From: Planctomycetia bacterium
GTDB taxonomy: Bacteria > Planctomycetota > Planctomycetia > Pirellulales > UBA1268
Reading direction: 5' to 3'
Assembly (NCBI GenBank): GCA_009919445.1
Contig: RGBY01000164.1
Coordinates: 1-5,665 of the forward strand
DNA length: 5,665 nt
Shown: positions 1-5,665 of the stretch, in pieces
Numbering within the stretch: the stretch's first letter is position 1
Layout of the letters: every line of letters starts with the position of its first letter
Program-made: the position numbers and the translations under genes
The notes under the pieces: generated by a model
Database searches by the model: none
The model's input: the letters and a program-made list of their open reading frames with translations, nothing else
What the model was told of the DNA's origin: nothing

Positions 1-1
1 G

Positions 2-421
2 CAAACCTTTACCTTCAAGATTCTCAAATCAGACAGCTATGCCCTGGATGCTAATCTTAGTGCCGCGGTAACAGTCTATGACAATAGCCAGGGACGAGCC
101 ATCGTCCTAACAACAACTCCGCTGGGCATTACCAATGTTGCCGAGGGAGACAGCTATCTAATCAACATCTATACCACAGATTTTCCTGACGGAACACCCT
201 TGGCCTGGCTCATTGACGGGGTCGATGCCAATGACCTGGTAACACCACGGCCGGAATACAGTTTCCCGGGGCTTGTACCGGGGGATCGCTGGTGCCTCTG
301 TGCGGCCCGTTGGCTGGAGGCTTTCCAGGCGGGCTGTGCCCCCGGGGTCGTGCTGGCGGCAACCAGCGACAAGGCTCTCGAGATTGTCCCCTTCGAACTC
401 CTCAAGCAGCATGCGGCCTAA
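2..421 (+). CDS. Partial gene (5' end off the window): C-terminal half of a DUF2237 (COG3651) protein joined to an unrelated upstream segment
   Basis: The frame is open from the left edge and stops at TAA 419-421, giving 139 visible residues. The last ~63 residues (codons from 230) carry what I recognise as the conserved core of DUF2237: NDL-TPRPEY, FPGL, PGDRWCLCAARWLEAF, then APGVVL and a closing VPFELLKQHA. No biochemical role is established for the family, so I assign none. The usual DUF2237 N-terminal half, with its Cys-rich start and TGFYRDG-like motif, is absent. In its place are ~76 residues rich in T, S, D, N and alternating hydrophobics (for example AVTVYDNSQG, YLINIYTTDFPDGTPLAWLIDG), which look like an extracellular beta-sandwich repeat. 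GC is about 47% over bases 1-200 and about 64% over 201-420. It may be a real fusion, a rearranged remnant or an assembly chimera. A TTG at 200 could start a short version, but no ribosome site supports it. Confidence 0.6.
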   Translation, partial: QTFTFKILKSDSYALDANLSAAVTVYDNSQGRAIVLTTTPLGITNVAEGDSYLINIYTTDFPDGTPLAWLIDGVDANDLVTPRPEYSFPGLVPGDRWCLCAARWLEAFQAGCAPGVVLAATSDKALEIVPFELLKQHAA

Positions 422-448
422 AGACTGACCGGGGGAACAGGCCTCCTC

Positions 449-470
449 CGCCCGCCGGCGAAGGCAGGCG
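449..470. repeat. Inverted repeat / hairpin 1 in the convergent intergenic region
   Basis: The arms CGCCCGC (449-455) and GCAGGCG (464-470) pair over seven positions, with one G-T/G-U type mismatch, around an 8-base loop. The segment also contains the perfect palindrome CGCCGGCG (453-460). No T-run follows on either strand, so this is not a standard intrinsic terminator. Confidence 0.4.
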
Positions 471-492
471 AGAGCAGGTTGACGCGAGCGAC

Positions 493-519
493 CCCCGGAA
501 CCGAGTCGGGTTTCCGGGG
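493..519. repeat. Strong inverted repeat / hairpin 2, possible bidirectional transcription end or REP-like element
   Basis: The outer arms CCCCGGAA (493-500) and TTCCGGGG (512-519) are perfectly complementary. Inside them CCG (501-503) pairs with CGG (507-509) around the triloop AGT, leaving a two-base bulge (GT, 510-511). That gives 11 GC-rich pairs. It sits between the stop of the left + strand gene and the stop of the - strand porin, where a shared transcription end would be expected. There is no T-tract, so Rho-independent termination is doubtful; a dispersed palindromic repeat is the alternative. Confidence 0.5.
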
Positions 520-544
520 TTCGTCGATCATCACGTCCTGTGAT

Positions 545-563
545 CGCAGACTTCTCATCTGCG
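545..563 (-). terminator. Small hairpin just downstream of the porin stop (weak terminator candidate)
   Basis: CGCAGA (545-550) and TCTGCG (558-563) form a perfect 6-bp stem with a 7-base loop, starting 18 bases past the porin stop codon on the - strand. No poly-T run follows in the direction of porin transcription, so the terminator call rests only on position and symmetry. Confidence 0.25.
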
Positions 564-1822
564 GGAAAAGCTGCCGTCTGCTAGAAGGCTGCCTGGAGTT
601 GCATGCGGAAGAGCACGCCGGTCTGGCCGGCGACATAGTTTGGGCCGCTGTTGGTGGCAGCAGAACCGTAGAGCTGGGTGGCGTCAAAGGACCACTTGTA
701 GTTGTGCGTGCCGTTGACAAACCAGTTGACCCCACCGGCATAGCCACGGCTGGGGCCATAGTCGCCATAGATTTGCGAGGTGCGGAAGTTGACCTCAAAC
801 CGCTTCGGGATCAGGAAGTACCCGGCCTCCATGCCGAAGCCATGATTGTAAATCACTTCGGACGGCACCACTGCCTGCTGACCATCATTGGGCCCACTGT
901 TGTACTTGCCGGCAAAGTTACTCAACTGCCGGAAGTAGTACTCCATATCAAAGCTCCAGCCACGCCACTTCCAGGCTGCATCCACCGCCCAGAGGGCGAT
1001 GTCATATTGGTCGACCGTAACCCCAGGGAAGATGACGTCAGGCGTCGTCACCCGTGTGCCGTCAGCCAGCCGGACAAAGTTCTGCTCGATTCGGGGTTGT
1101 TCGAAGGGACCCGGGCCGTCCTGTTGCCCGTAGGTAAAGCTGGTGCCGATCTCCATCGCGGAGTTGTCGTGGTCTTCTAGGTCAGAGTAGCCACGGCCAT
1201 GGTTCCCACTGACATCCCACCAGGTGGTCCCTGAGTAGACGAAGTTGCCGTCGATTTCCGTGGCGTTTGTCTTTCGTCCGGTGGTGTTGAAGCCGTCGCC
1301 GATCATGGCCCGGTAGTAACGGTTTTCGAGATACTCACCCTCTGCCCAGATCCCCACCGTTCGGTCAGGGCGGAAAAAGGTACAGGCCAGGGTACGGTCA
1401 ACAAGACGCGTGGTGGTCGAACCGTTGAGCCACTCTCGGGACCCAGGGACGAATGCCTTGCCAACAAAAACATTGAGGGCGTCAGAAAACTTCCGGTTTA
1501 CCCAGAAGTCGTGGATGATCACCTGGTCTCGATCATCTGTATCAAAGTCGAAGTTGATGAAGTATTGGAGGTCAGGGTCGAGAATGAACCCCTTGAAGCT
1601 AAGCCGACCACGTTCAATTTCGAAGTCGCTTCGATTGTCGATTGGCAGGACCGTTCCGGCAGAGTCTGTCCACGTCTGCTGTGACCGGGCAAAGCCGATG
1701 TACCGGAACTGCATCCGGCCATTCAACTTCATGGAGTAGGGATCTTTTTCGGGATCATCCGGGTTGAAGTAGAAGCCACCGTCATAGCCAAGCCCATAGG
1801 AATCTTCGCCGGTTGAGAGTAC

Positions 1823-1876
1823 GTCGGTATTGCTCACACCAACACCCGAAAGACTGCCGCTGCGTTCATCGAGAAC
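1823..1876 (-). repeat. Second copy of a direct repeat inside the porin leader (LDERSGSLS box)
   Basis: This copy encodes LDERSGSLSGVGVSNTD, codons 137-153 of the read-through frame, just before the barrel. It aligns without gaps to the copy at 2042-2095, with about 41 of 51 bases identical over the core. Many of the differences are at third codon positions, which suggests the repeat was kept under protein-level constraint. The two copies are offset by 219 bases, exactly 73 codons. Confidence 0.75.
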
Positions 1877-2008
1877 TGGGGCCGATGCCGACCGGCGGAT
1901 CATCTGGCCAAGATCACCCCGTTCACTAAACCGACCGCGAAAGGTATCGTGCTCGACTTCGAGCGTGTCATGTTCACTCTCGAGTTGCTGGATGCGATCG
2001 AGCAGTTC

Positions 2009-2011
2009 CTA
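2009..2011 (-). other. In-frame amber (TAG) codon interrupting the porin
   Basis: On the - strand the context is ACG ATG TAG GAA CTG CTC. The codon lies at position 91 of the porin frame, at a coiled-coil heptad position between M90 (a) and L93 (d). One substitution would give CAG, GAG or AAG, all residues usual in this coiled coil. No selenocysteine-type context applies, because that uses TGA, and I see no recognised readthrough signal. Confidence 0.85.
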
Positions 2012-2041
2012 CATCGTTGGCTCGCGGCCAGCCGGCACGGT

Positions 2042-2095
2042 ATCGGTGTTGCTGGCGCCAACGTCAGAGAGACTACCGCTGCGTTCATCGAGCTG
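2042..2095 (-). repeat. First copy of a direct repeat inside the porin leader (LDERSGSLS box)
   Basis: This copy encodes LDERSGSLSDVGASNTD, codons 64-80, between the signal peptide and the amber codon. It pairs with the copy at 1823-1876; the coiled coil lies between them. Function is unknown: it could be a periplasmic linker motif or the trace of an in-frame segmental duplication. Confidence 0.75.
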
Positions 2096-2281
2096 TCCGG
2101 CTGCTCCCTCTTCGGCAAGTACTGAGACCGGCTGAGGCCCAGCCGCCGGCAAGATGGGACCCTCGACTGGATCAGCGGCCATTCCCTGAGCGGCCACCAG
2201 GCCAAAGCCAAAGGTCAACAGCAGGGCAGTTTCCCGACTGCGTTTGCGAACAAAAGGGCCAAAAGGATGAAAGCACGTCAC

Positions 2282-2526
2282 AATTCCCGTTTCATTGAGA
2301 AAACCAGACCGGCTTTTGGCGAGGGTCCAAAAACAACCGGTCGTATCAACGGAATCGGACAGGCAAAAAGTTTTCTATGATAGGATTATGACGATTTTTG
2401 TCTGCGCAGCTGCCCACTCCTCGCTGGCTTCCCCAGCCTCGCGCTGATCTGGCTCCAGACTGCCGCCGCCAACTTCCTAAGCCACCCATGTGTTTATCAA
2501 TCACTTTGAGAAACGAAGGAACGTTC
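2282..2526. promoter_or_regulatory. Divergent intergenic region between porin (-) and esterase (+)
   Basis: These 245 bases hold no credible gene and must contain the start signals for both flanking genes. The left part (2282-2400) is AT-richer than its surroundings. The best -10-like hexamer on the + strand is TATGAT at 2376-2381, but no good -35 lies at a normal distance. A GCTGG/CCAGC mini-hairpin (2423-2437) and a GCAGCTGC palindrome near 2405 lie in the probable esterase leader. I cannot name an operator or a transcription start with confidence. Confidence 0.35.
2515..2520 (+). promoter_or_regulatory. Ribosome binding site of the esterase gene
   Basis: GAAGGA lies six bases before ATG 2527. 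This, together with the signal peptide that begins exactly there, decides the start at 2527 over the upstream in-frame TTG at 2398, whose 43 extra residues look like translated leader rather than protein. Confidence 0.65.
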
Positions 2527-3438
2527 ATGCCCCGGCGAACCTTGTTGATTTTGCTGCTGTTGAGTTTCCTCACTGCTGTTCCCGTCAACGTGACCGCTGC
2601 TGAACCGGCCGGACCACCGCAGCTGCCCCTGTGGAGCGGGCCTGCCCCAAAGGCAGCCGCTGCTCCAGATGAGCCGCAGCCGTTTCTCGATCTCTACGTG
2701 CCTGAAAAAGACCGGGCCAACGGGTCGGCGCTGGTGATCTGCCCTGGCGGGGGCTACGGGGGGCTGGCTGTTGGTCACGAGGGCGCGGATGTCGCCGCCT
2801 GGGCGACAAAACTGGGCACGACTGCCTTCGTGCTGCACTACCGCCTGGGTCGGCAGGGCCATCACTATCCAACACAGCTGATCGACGTGCAGCGGGCCAT
2901 CCGGCTGGTTCGCTCGAAGGCTGCTGAGTTTGCGATTGATCCGCACCGCATTGCCATCATGGGCTTCTCAGCCGGTGGTCACCTAGCCTCGATGGCAGCA
3001 ACGCTCTTCAATGAGCAGGCGACACTGCCCGGGCCAGAACCAGATGCTGTCGATGCCGTCAGCGGCCGTCCTGATCTGGCCATCCTCTGCTATCCCGTGA
3101 TCTCCATGCATGCCCCGCACGCCCATCGCGGCTCACGGAAAAACCTGTTGGGGCCGGCAGACAATGATGCCCTGGCTGAGCAACTCAGCACCGATCGTCG
3201 GGTGACCGCTGAGACGCCACCGACATTCATCTTTCAGACCAATGAAGACGCTGGCGTCCCCGCAGAGAATGCTGTCGGCTTCTATCTGGCCTGCCGCAAG
3301 GCCGGGGTTCCAGCTGAACTGCATGTCTATCAGCCGGGCCGGCACGGACTCGGCCTGGCACCCACGCACCCGCACCTCGCCAGCTGGCCAGACCGGCTGC
3401 AGGATTGGCTCGAGCTCCAACAGTTCTTCAAACCCTGA
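2527..3438 (+). CDS. Secreted alpha/beta-hydrolase, acetyl-esterase / BD-FAE-like esterase
   Basis: The product is 303 residues from ATG 2527, with GAAGGA upstream, to TGA 3436-3438. Residues 1-25 are a signal peptide: MPRR, a Leu-rich core, then VTAAEP with Ala cleavage-like sites, so the mature enzyme acts in the periplasm or outside. The fold is an alpha/beta-hydrolase of the COG0657/BD-FAE type. The oxyanion-hole loop is CPGGGYGG (72-79). The nucleophile elbow is GFSAGGH with Ser148. The likely acid is Asp241 in QTNEDAGVP, and the likely base is His273 in QPGRHGLGL. All three triad residues are present and the length is normal for the family, so it should be active. In planctomycetes such enzymes are commonly linked to removal of acetyl or feruloyl groups from plant or algal polysaccharides; here the substrate is inferred, as no glycoside hydrolase, sulfatase or sugar transporter is adjacent. 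It is divergent from the porin and converges with the antiporter across 11 bases, so it is probably monocistronic. Peptidase-like or lipase activity is a less likely alternative. Confidence 0.88.
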   Translation: MPRRTLLILLLLSFLTAVPVNVTAAEPAGPPQLPLWSGPAPKAAAAPDEPQPFLDLYVPEKDRANGSALVICPGGGYGGLAVGHEGADVAAWATKLGTTAFVLHYRLGRQGHHYPTQLIDVQRAIRLVRSKAAEFAIDPHRIAIMGFSAGGHLASMAATLFNEQATLPGPEPDAVDAVSGRPDLAILCYPVISMHAPHAHRGSRKNLLGPADNDALAEQLSTDRRVTAETPPTFIFQTNEDAGVPAENAVGFYLACRKAGVPAELHVYQPGRHGLGLAPTHPHLASWPDRLQDWLELQQFFKP

Positions 3439-3449
3439 CGGCCGCTTCT

Positions 3450-5498
3450 TCAGGAAGGCTCAGTCTCGTCTGGTGACTGCCCGTGTGGTGTCAGCAGCAC
3501 CATGGCCCGGGCGGCAGCCCGTTCTTCACGGCTCCCCACGAATGACAGTTCATCGCCACCGGCCAGCCTGAAATCGGCAGCCGGATTGCGGATCAGCTGG
3601 CCGGCCCGACGGACGGCAATAATGGTCACGCCGGTGGCTGCGCGGATACCCAGCTCGCCGATCGAATGGCCCACCACCATGCTTCGCGGGGGAATCCGAC
3701 AGCGACCAATCTGATCGAGCAATTCTGGCAGGCCATCTTCCCGAAGTGGCAGCCGACGAATGTTGCCTCGCAGCACACCGTAGTTTTCCAGCCGCAGCTG
3801 GTCGACCAGATCGTCGATGGTCTCCTCCGGCACATCGTAAATGCCCAGAACTCGCTCGAACAGCGAAAGGGCTGTCTCAAACTCAGCCGGCACCACGACG
3901 TCAGCTCCCAACAGCCGCAGTTCGTCGACCTCGGCCAAGTATTCCGTGCGGGCAAAAATCTGCAGGTCAGGAGCAAGGTCGCGAGCCACCCGCACACTCC
4001 GTCGGGCACTGGCCGGATCAGAAATGGCCACCACATAGGCCCGGGCCCGGCCGATGCCGGCATGTTCCAGAATGGCCGTTCGGGTGCAGTCACCGTAGCG
4101 AATATCGAGACCAGCCGCCCGCTCCCGCCGGACGGTCTCTGGGTTGAGCTCCAGAATGACATGCGGAACTCCAAACTCAGTAAGCGCCGTGGCGAGGTTG
4201 CGACCATTCACGCCAAAGCCGGCAATGACGACATGGTCTTGCAGCTGGGAACCTGTCGGCGGTGGAGGCTCTTGGAAGAGCCGCCCGATGCGCCGGCTGC
4301 GGGCCAGCCGATTACAGAGCCAAGGCAACAGGCTCGTCACCACAGGGGTGGCGGCCATTGTCATGACGGCAACTGCCAGAAAGGCCTGATACTCAGCGGC
4401 GGCCAGCAGACCCACCTCAGCCCCACGCGACCCGAGGACAAACGAGAACTCGCCCACCTGGGCAATCGTGCCGCCGGCAAGCAGCGCGGTTCGCAGGGGA
4501 AAGCCTGCCACCAGGGCAGGGATGGTCGTCACCATCAGCTTGGTCAACATAATGATGACCACGATGAGCAGGACCAGCCCCAGGTGGCCAACAACAAACG
4601 AGATATCAAGCAGCATGCCGACCGAAACAAAAAACAGGCTGGCCAACGTATCGCGAAAGGGCAGCACCTCCGCGAAGGCCTGATGGCCATATTCACTTTC
4701 TGAGAGGGCAAGGCCCGCCAGGAAGGCACCCAGCGCCAGCGACAGGCCCACTCTGGCAGTGATGGCCGCTGTGCCCAGACAGATCAGTACCAGCACGATC
4801 AAGAAGAGTTCTCGGTTGCGAAGCCGCACCACCGCATGGAGCACCCGGGGGATCACCCGGCGGCCAGCCACCAACACCGCCACCACCACAGCCAGCCCTG
4901 CGGCAACGGCCAGCAGGGGATTGGTGAAGAGGGGTTCAGCGTGCGAAGCCGCATGCAAACCGTCGGCATCAGCAGCAGGCTGCACACCAGCGGCCGCTGC
5001 CAGGAGGGGCACGGCCAGCATGGCGAGTACCACCAGCAGGTCCTGCAGTAACAACACGGCAATGGCGACCCGGCCTGGTGGAGTGCCCGTCTCGCTGCGA
5101 TCAGCCAACAGCTTCAAAACAATGGCCGTGCTCGACATCGCCACCAAGAGCCCGGCAAAAATGGCCTGTGGCAGCGTCCCGACATACCACCAGCTGGCGG
5201 CCGCCACCAACAACGTGGTGCCAATGATCTGCGGCAGACCTACTTTGAGCATCAGCGGCAGCATGACCAGCAGCCGTGACATCGAAAACTCAAGCCCGAC
5301 GGTAAACAAGAGCACCACGACGCCGATCTCAGCCAGCAGCTTGACACTCTCGATATCGTCGACAAGGGAAAGGCCGTACGGCCCTACCACCACCCCCGAA
5401 ACGAGCAGGCCGATCACGCTGGGAATCTGAAACCGCCCAAAGACGAAGACGACCACCGCCGTGACCGCAAAAACAACAAGCAGGTCGGCGAGGAACAT
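3450..5498 (-). CDS. Kef-type monovalent cation:proton antiporter (CPA2) with C-terminal RCK (TrkA-N/TrkA-C) domains
   Basis: The product is 682 residues from ATG 5498 to TGA 3452-3450. Residues ~1-400 are a Na+/H+ exchanger domain with about 12 membrane segments. They carry the family marks LLFTVGLEFS (64-72), the LLQD pair Q152-D153 expected in the ion-translocation core, GAFLAGLALSESEY (257-270) and GEFSFVLG (349-356). Residues ~420-540 are a Rossmann TrkA-N domain: VVIAGFGVNG with GxGxxG at 427-432, and Glu450 at the end of the second strand, which favours NAD(H) over NADP. Residues ~585-668 are a TrkA-C domain ending in the GDELSFVGS motif. The protein should sit in the inner membrane and exchange K+ (possibly Na+) for H+, gated by nucleotide or another ligand at the RCK module. 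No KefF/KefG-like oxidoreductase lies next to it, so glutathione-adduct gating as in E. coli KefB/KefC is not supported. Start: there is no in-frame ATG or GTG just upstream and no clear Shine-Dalgarno. It converges on the esterase. The exact cation is not resolvable from sequence. Confidence 0.93.
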   Translation of the reverse strand: MFLADLLVVFAVTAVVVFVFGRFQIPSVIGLLVSGVVVGPYGLSLVDDIESVKLLAEIGVVVLLFTVGLEFSMSRLLVMLPLMLKVGLPQIIGTTLLVAAASWWYVGTLPQAIFAGLLVAMSSTAIVLKLLADRSETGTPPGRVAIAVLLLQDLLVVLAMLAVPLLAAAAGVQPAADADGLHAASHAEPLFTNPLLAVAAGLAVVVAVLVAGRRVIPRVLHAVVRLRNRELFLIVLVLICLGTAAITARVGLSLALGAFLAGLALSESEYGHQAFAEVLPFRDTLASLFFVSVGMLLDISFVVGHLGLVLLIVVIIMLTKLMVTTIPALVAGFPLRTALLAGGTIAQVGEFSFVLGSRGAEVGLLAAAEYQAFLAVAVMTMAATPVVTSLLPWLCNRLARSRRIGRLFQEPPPPTGSQLQDHVVIAGFGVNGRNLATALTEFGVPHVILELNPETVRRERAAGLDIRYGDCTRTAILEHAGIGRARAYVVAISDPASARRSVRVARDLAPDLQIFARTEYLAEVDELRLLGADVVVPAEFETALSLFERVLGIYDVPEETIDDLVDQLRLENYGVLRGNIRRLPLREDGLPELLDQIGRCRIPPRSMVVGHSIGELGIRAATGVTIIAVRRAGQLIRNPAADFRLAGGDELSFVGSREERAAARAMVLLTPHGQSPDETEPS

Positions 5499-5665
5499 GG
5501 CAAAAATGAAGAAGCAGGGTAAAGGCGTGCAGCCACAGTCATACCGATCCTGGCTGGAAAAATCACCGGAAGGGCCTCGGTTCCCGGAATCGCCCTAGGG
5601 AACAGCTGCGATCGCTGGTACAAGCCAGTGTTCCGGGATGTCTCAGATCTGCCCTTCCTCCCCCA
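5499..5665. promoter_or_regulatory. Upstream region of the antiporter gene, with small palindromes
   Basis: No gene is supported in these 167 bases; a short frame beginning in it (ATG 5623, - strand) is only a shifted reading of the antiporter 5' end. Visible symmetry: GTTCCC (5580-5585) with GGGAAC (5598-5603) across 12 bases, the perfect palindrome GCGATCGC (5608-5615), and CTGG/CCAG (5615-5618 and 5625-5628). These lie about 80-130 bases before the antiporter start, where a promoter or operator could be. No convincing -35/-10 pair was found. Confidence 0.3.

Larger units (their letters stand above)
581..2281 (-). pseudogene. Phosphate-selective porin (OprP/OprO-like) outer-membrane barrel, interrupted by one in-frame TAG
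   Basis: Read through one stop, this frame spans 566 codons from GTG 2281 to the TAG at 583-581. Codons 1-35 form a signal peptide: basic VRKRSR, hydrophobic ALLLTFGFGLVAA, then a GMAA-DP cleavage-like site. Codons ~90-114 form a coiled coil with hydrophobic or heptad positions M90, L93, I97, L100, L107 and F114. From ~165 to the end is a beta-barrel of the OprP/OprO family: FEIERGRLSFKGFI, DPDLQYFINFDFD, many aromatic strand ends, and a terminal Phe (QLQAAF) typical of BAM-recognised porins. Such porins form trimeric outer-membrane channels, classically for phosphate or polyphosphate; the substrate here is not shown. Codon 91 is TAG (2011-2009). The heptad pattern continues across it with no frame change, so it is a point nonsense change, a base-call error or a readthrough site. 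The part after the stop has only ATG 1903 (codon 127) as an obvious restart, and that product (440 residues, 1903-581) would lack a signal peptide and much of the coiled coil. GTG 2281 has only a weak GGGA 5' of it. It is divergent from the esterase. The family call is firm; the functional state is uncertain. Confidence 0.8.

Noticed and set aside
479..1180. Long + strand frame antisense to the porin 3' half
   Set aside because: It is a shadow of the porin coding strand in GC-rich DNA. It shows no recognisable domain, and its start lies in the hairpin region.
1823..2095. The two 54-base direct repeats considered as an insertion-sequence or attachment-site boundary
   Set aside because: The repeats are diverged, encode the same peptide in frame, and enclose only porin coiled-coil sequence, with no transposase or integrase.
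1900..2211. 103-codon - strand frame covering the amber site in another phase, considered as evidence for a frameshift
   Set aside because: Signal peptide, coiled coil and barrel are all in a single phase, so no frameshift is needed; the overlapping frame has no porin-like features.
2398..2526. N-terminal extension of the esterase from TTG 2398
   Set aside because: The extension would bury the signal peptide 43 residues inside the protein. ATG 2527 has a good ribosome site and begins the signal peptide.
3439..3449. Intrinsic terminator between the esterase and the antiporter
   Set aside because: The 11-base gap and adjoining coding ends contain no stable stem followed by a T-run on either strand.
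3666..4703. 345-codon + strand frame antisense to the antiporter
   Set aside because: The composition (Q/H/R/P-rich, no domain) is typical of a reverse reading of the well-supported RCK and membrane coding sequence on the other strand.
5499..5665. tRNA or small RNA gene in the right-end region
   Set aside because: No cloverleaf, T-loop (GTTCRA) or conserved RNA signature could be found; only short palindromes are visible.

Overview
The window looks like chromosomal DNA from a Gram-negative, fairly high-GC bacterium, most likely a member of the Planctomycetota (Pirellulaceae-like). This is inferred from three things: a phosphate-selective-porin-type barrel with an N-terminal coiled coil, a secreted BD-FAE-type esterase, and codon and GC style. 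No rRNA or marker gene is present to prove it. No mobile element, CRISPR array, tRNA or rRNA was recognised.

Layout, left to right. (1) Positions 2-421 (+) hold the 3' end of a gene. Its last ~63 codons match the C-terminal half of the DUF2237/COG3651 family. The preceding ~76 codons do not look like that family and are much lower in GC (about 47% versus 64%), so this ORF may be a hybrid. (2) Positions 422-580 are a convergent intergenic region with three clear inverted repeats. (3) Positions 2281-581 (-) encode an OprP/OprO-like outer-membrane porin. A single in-frame TAG at 2011-2009 breaks it between the signal-peptide region and the coiled coil plus barrel. (4) Positions 2282-2526 are the divergent intergenic region. 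(5) Positions 2527-3438 (+) encode a secreted alpha/beta-hydrolase (esterase). (6) Positions 5498-3450 (-) encode a Kef-type CPA2 cation:proton antiporter with a C-terminal RCK (TrkA-N/TrkA-C) module; it converges on the esterase with an 11-base gap. (7) Positions 5499-5665 are the antiporter upstream region, without a gene.

The genes do not form an obvious pathway or operon. Every adjacent pair is convergent or divergent, so each gene is probably its own transcription unit. The common theme is the cell envelope: an outer-membrane porin, an exported esterase and an inner-membrane antiporter. I see no convincing new multi-gene system. The observations most worth checking are the in-frame amber codon in the porin, the duplicated LDERSGSLS box flanking it, and the apparent domain/GC junction in the left-edge ORF.
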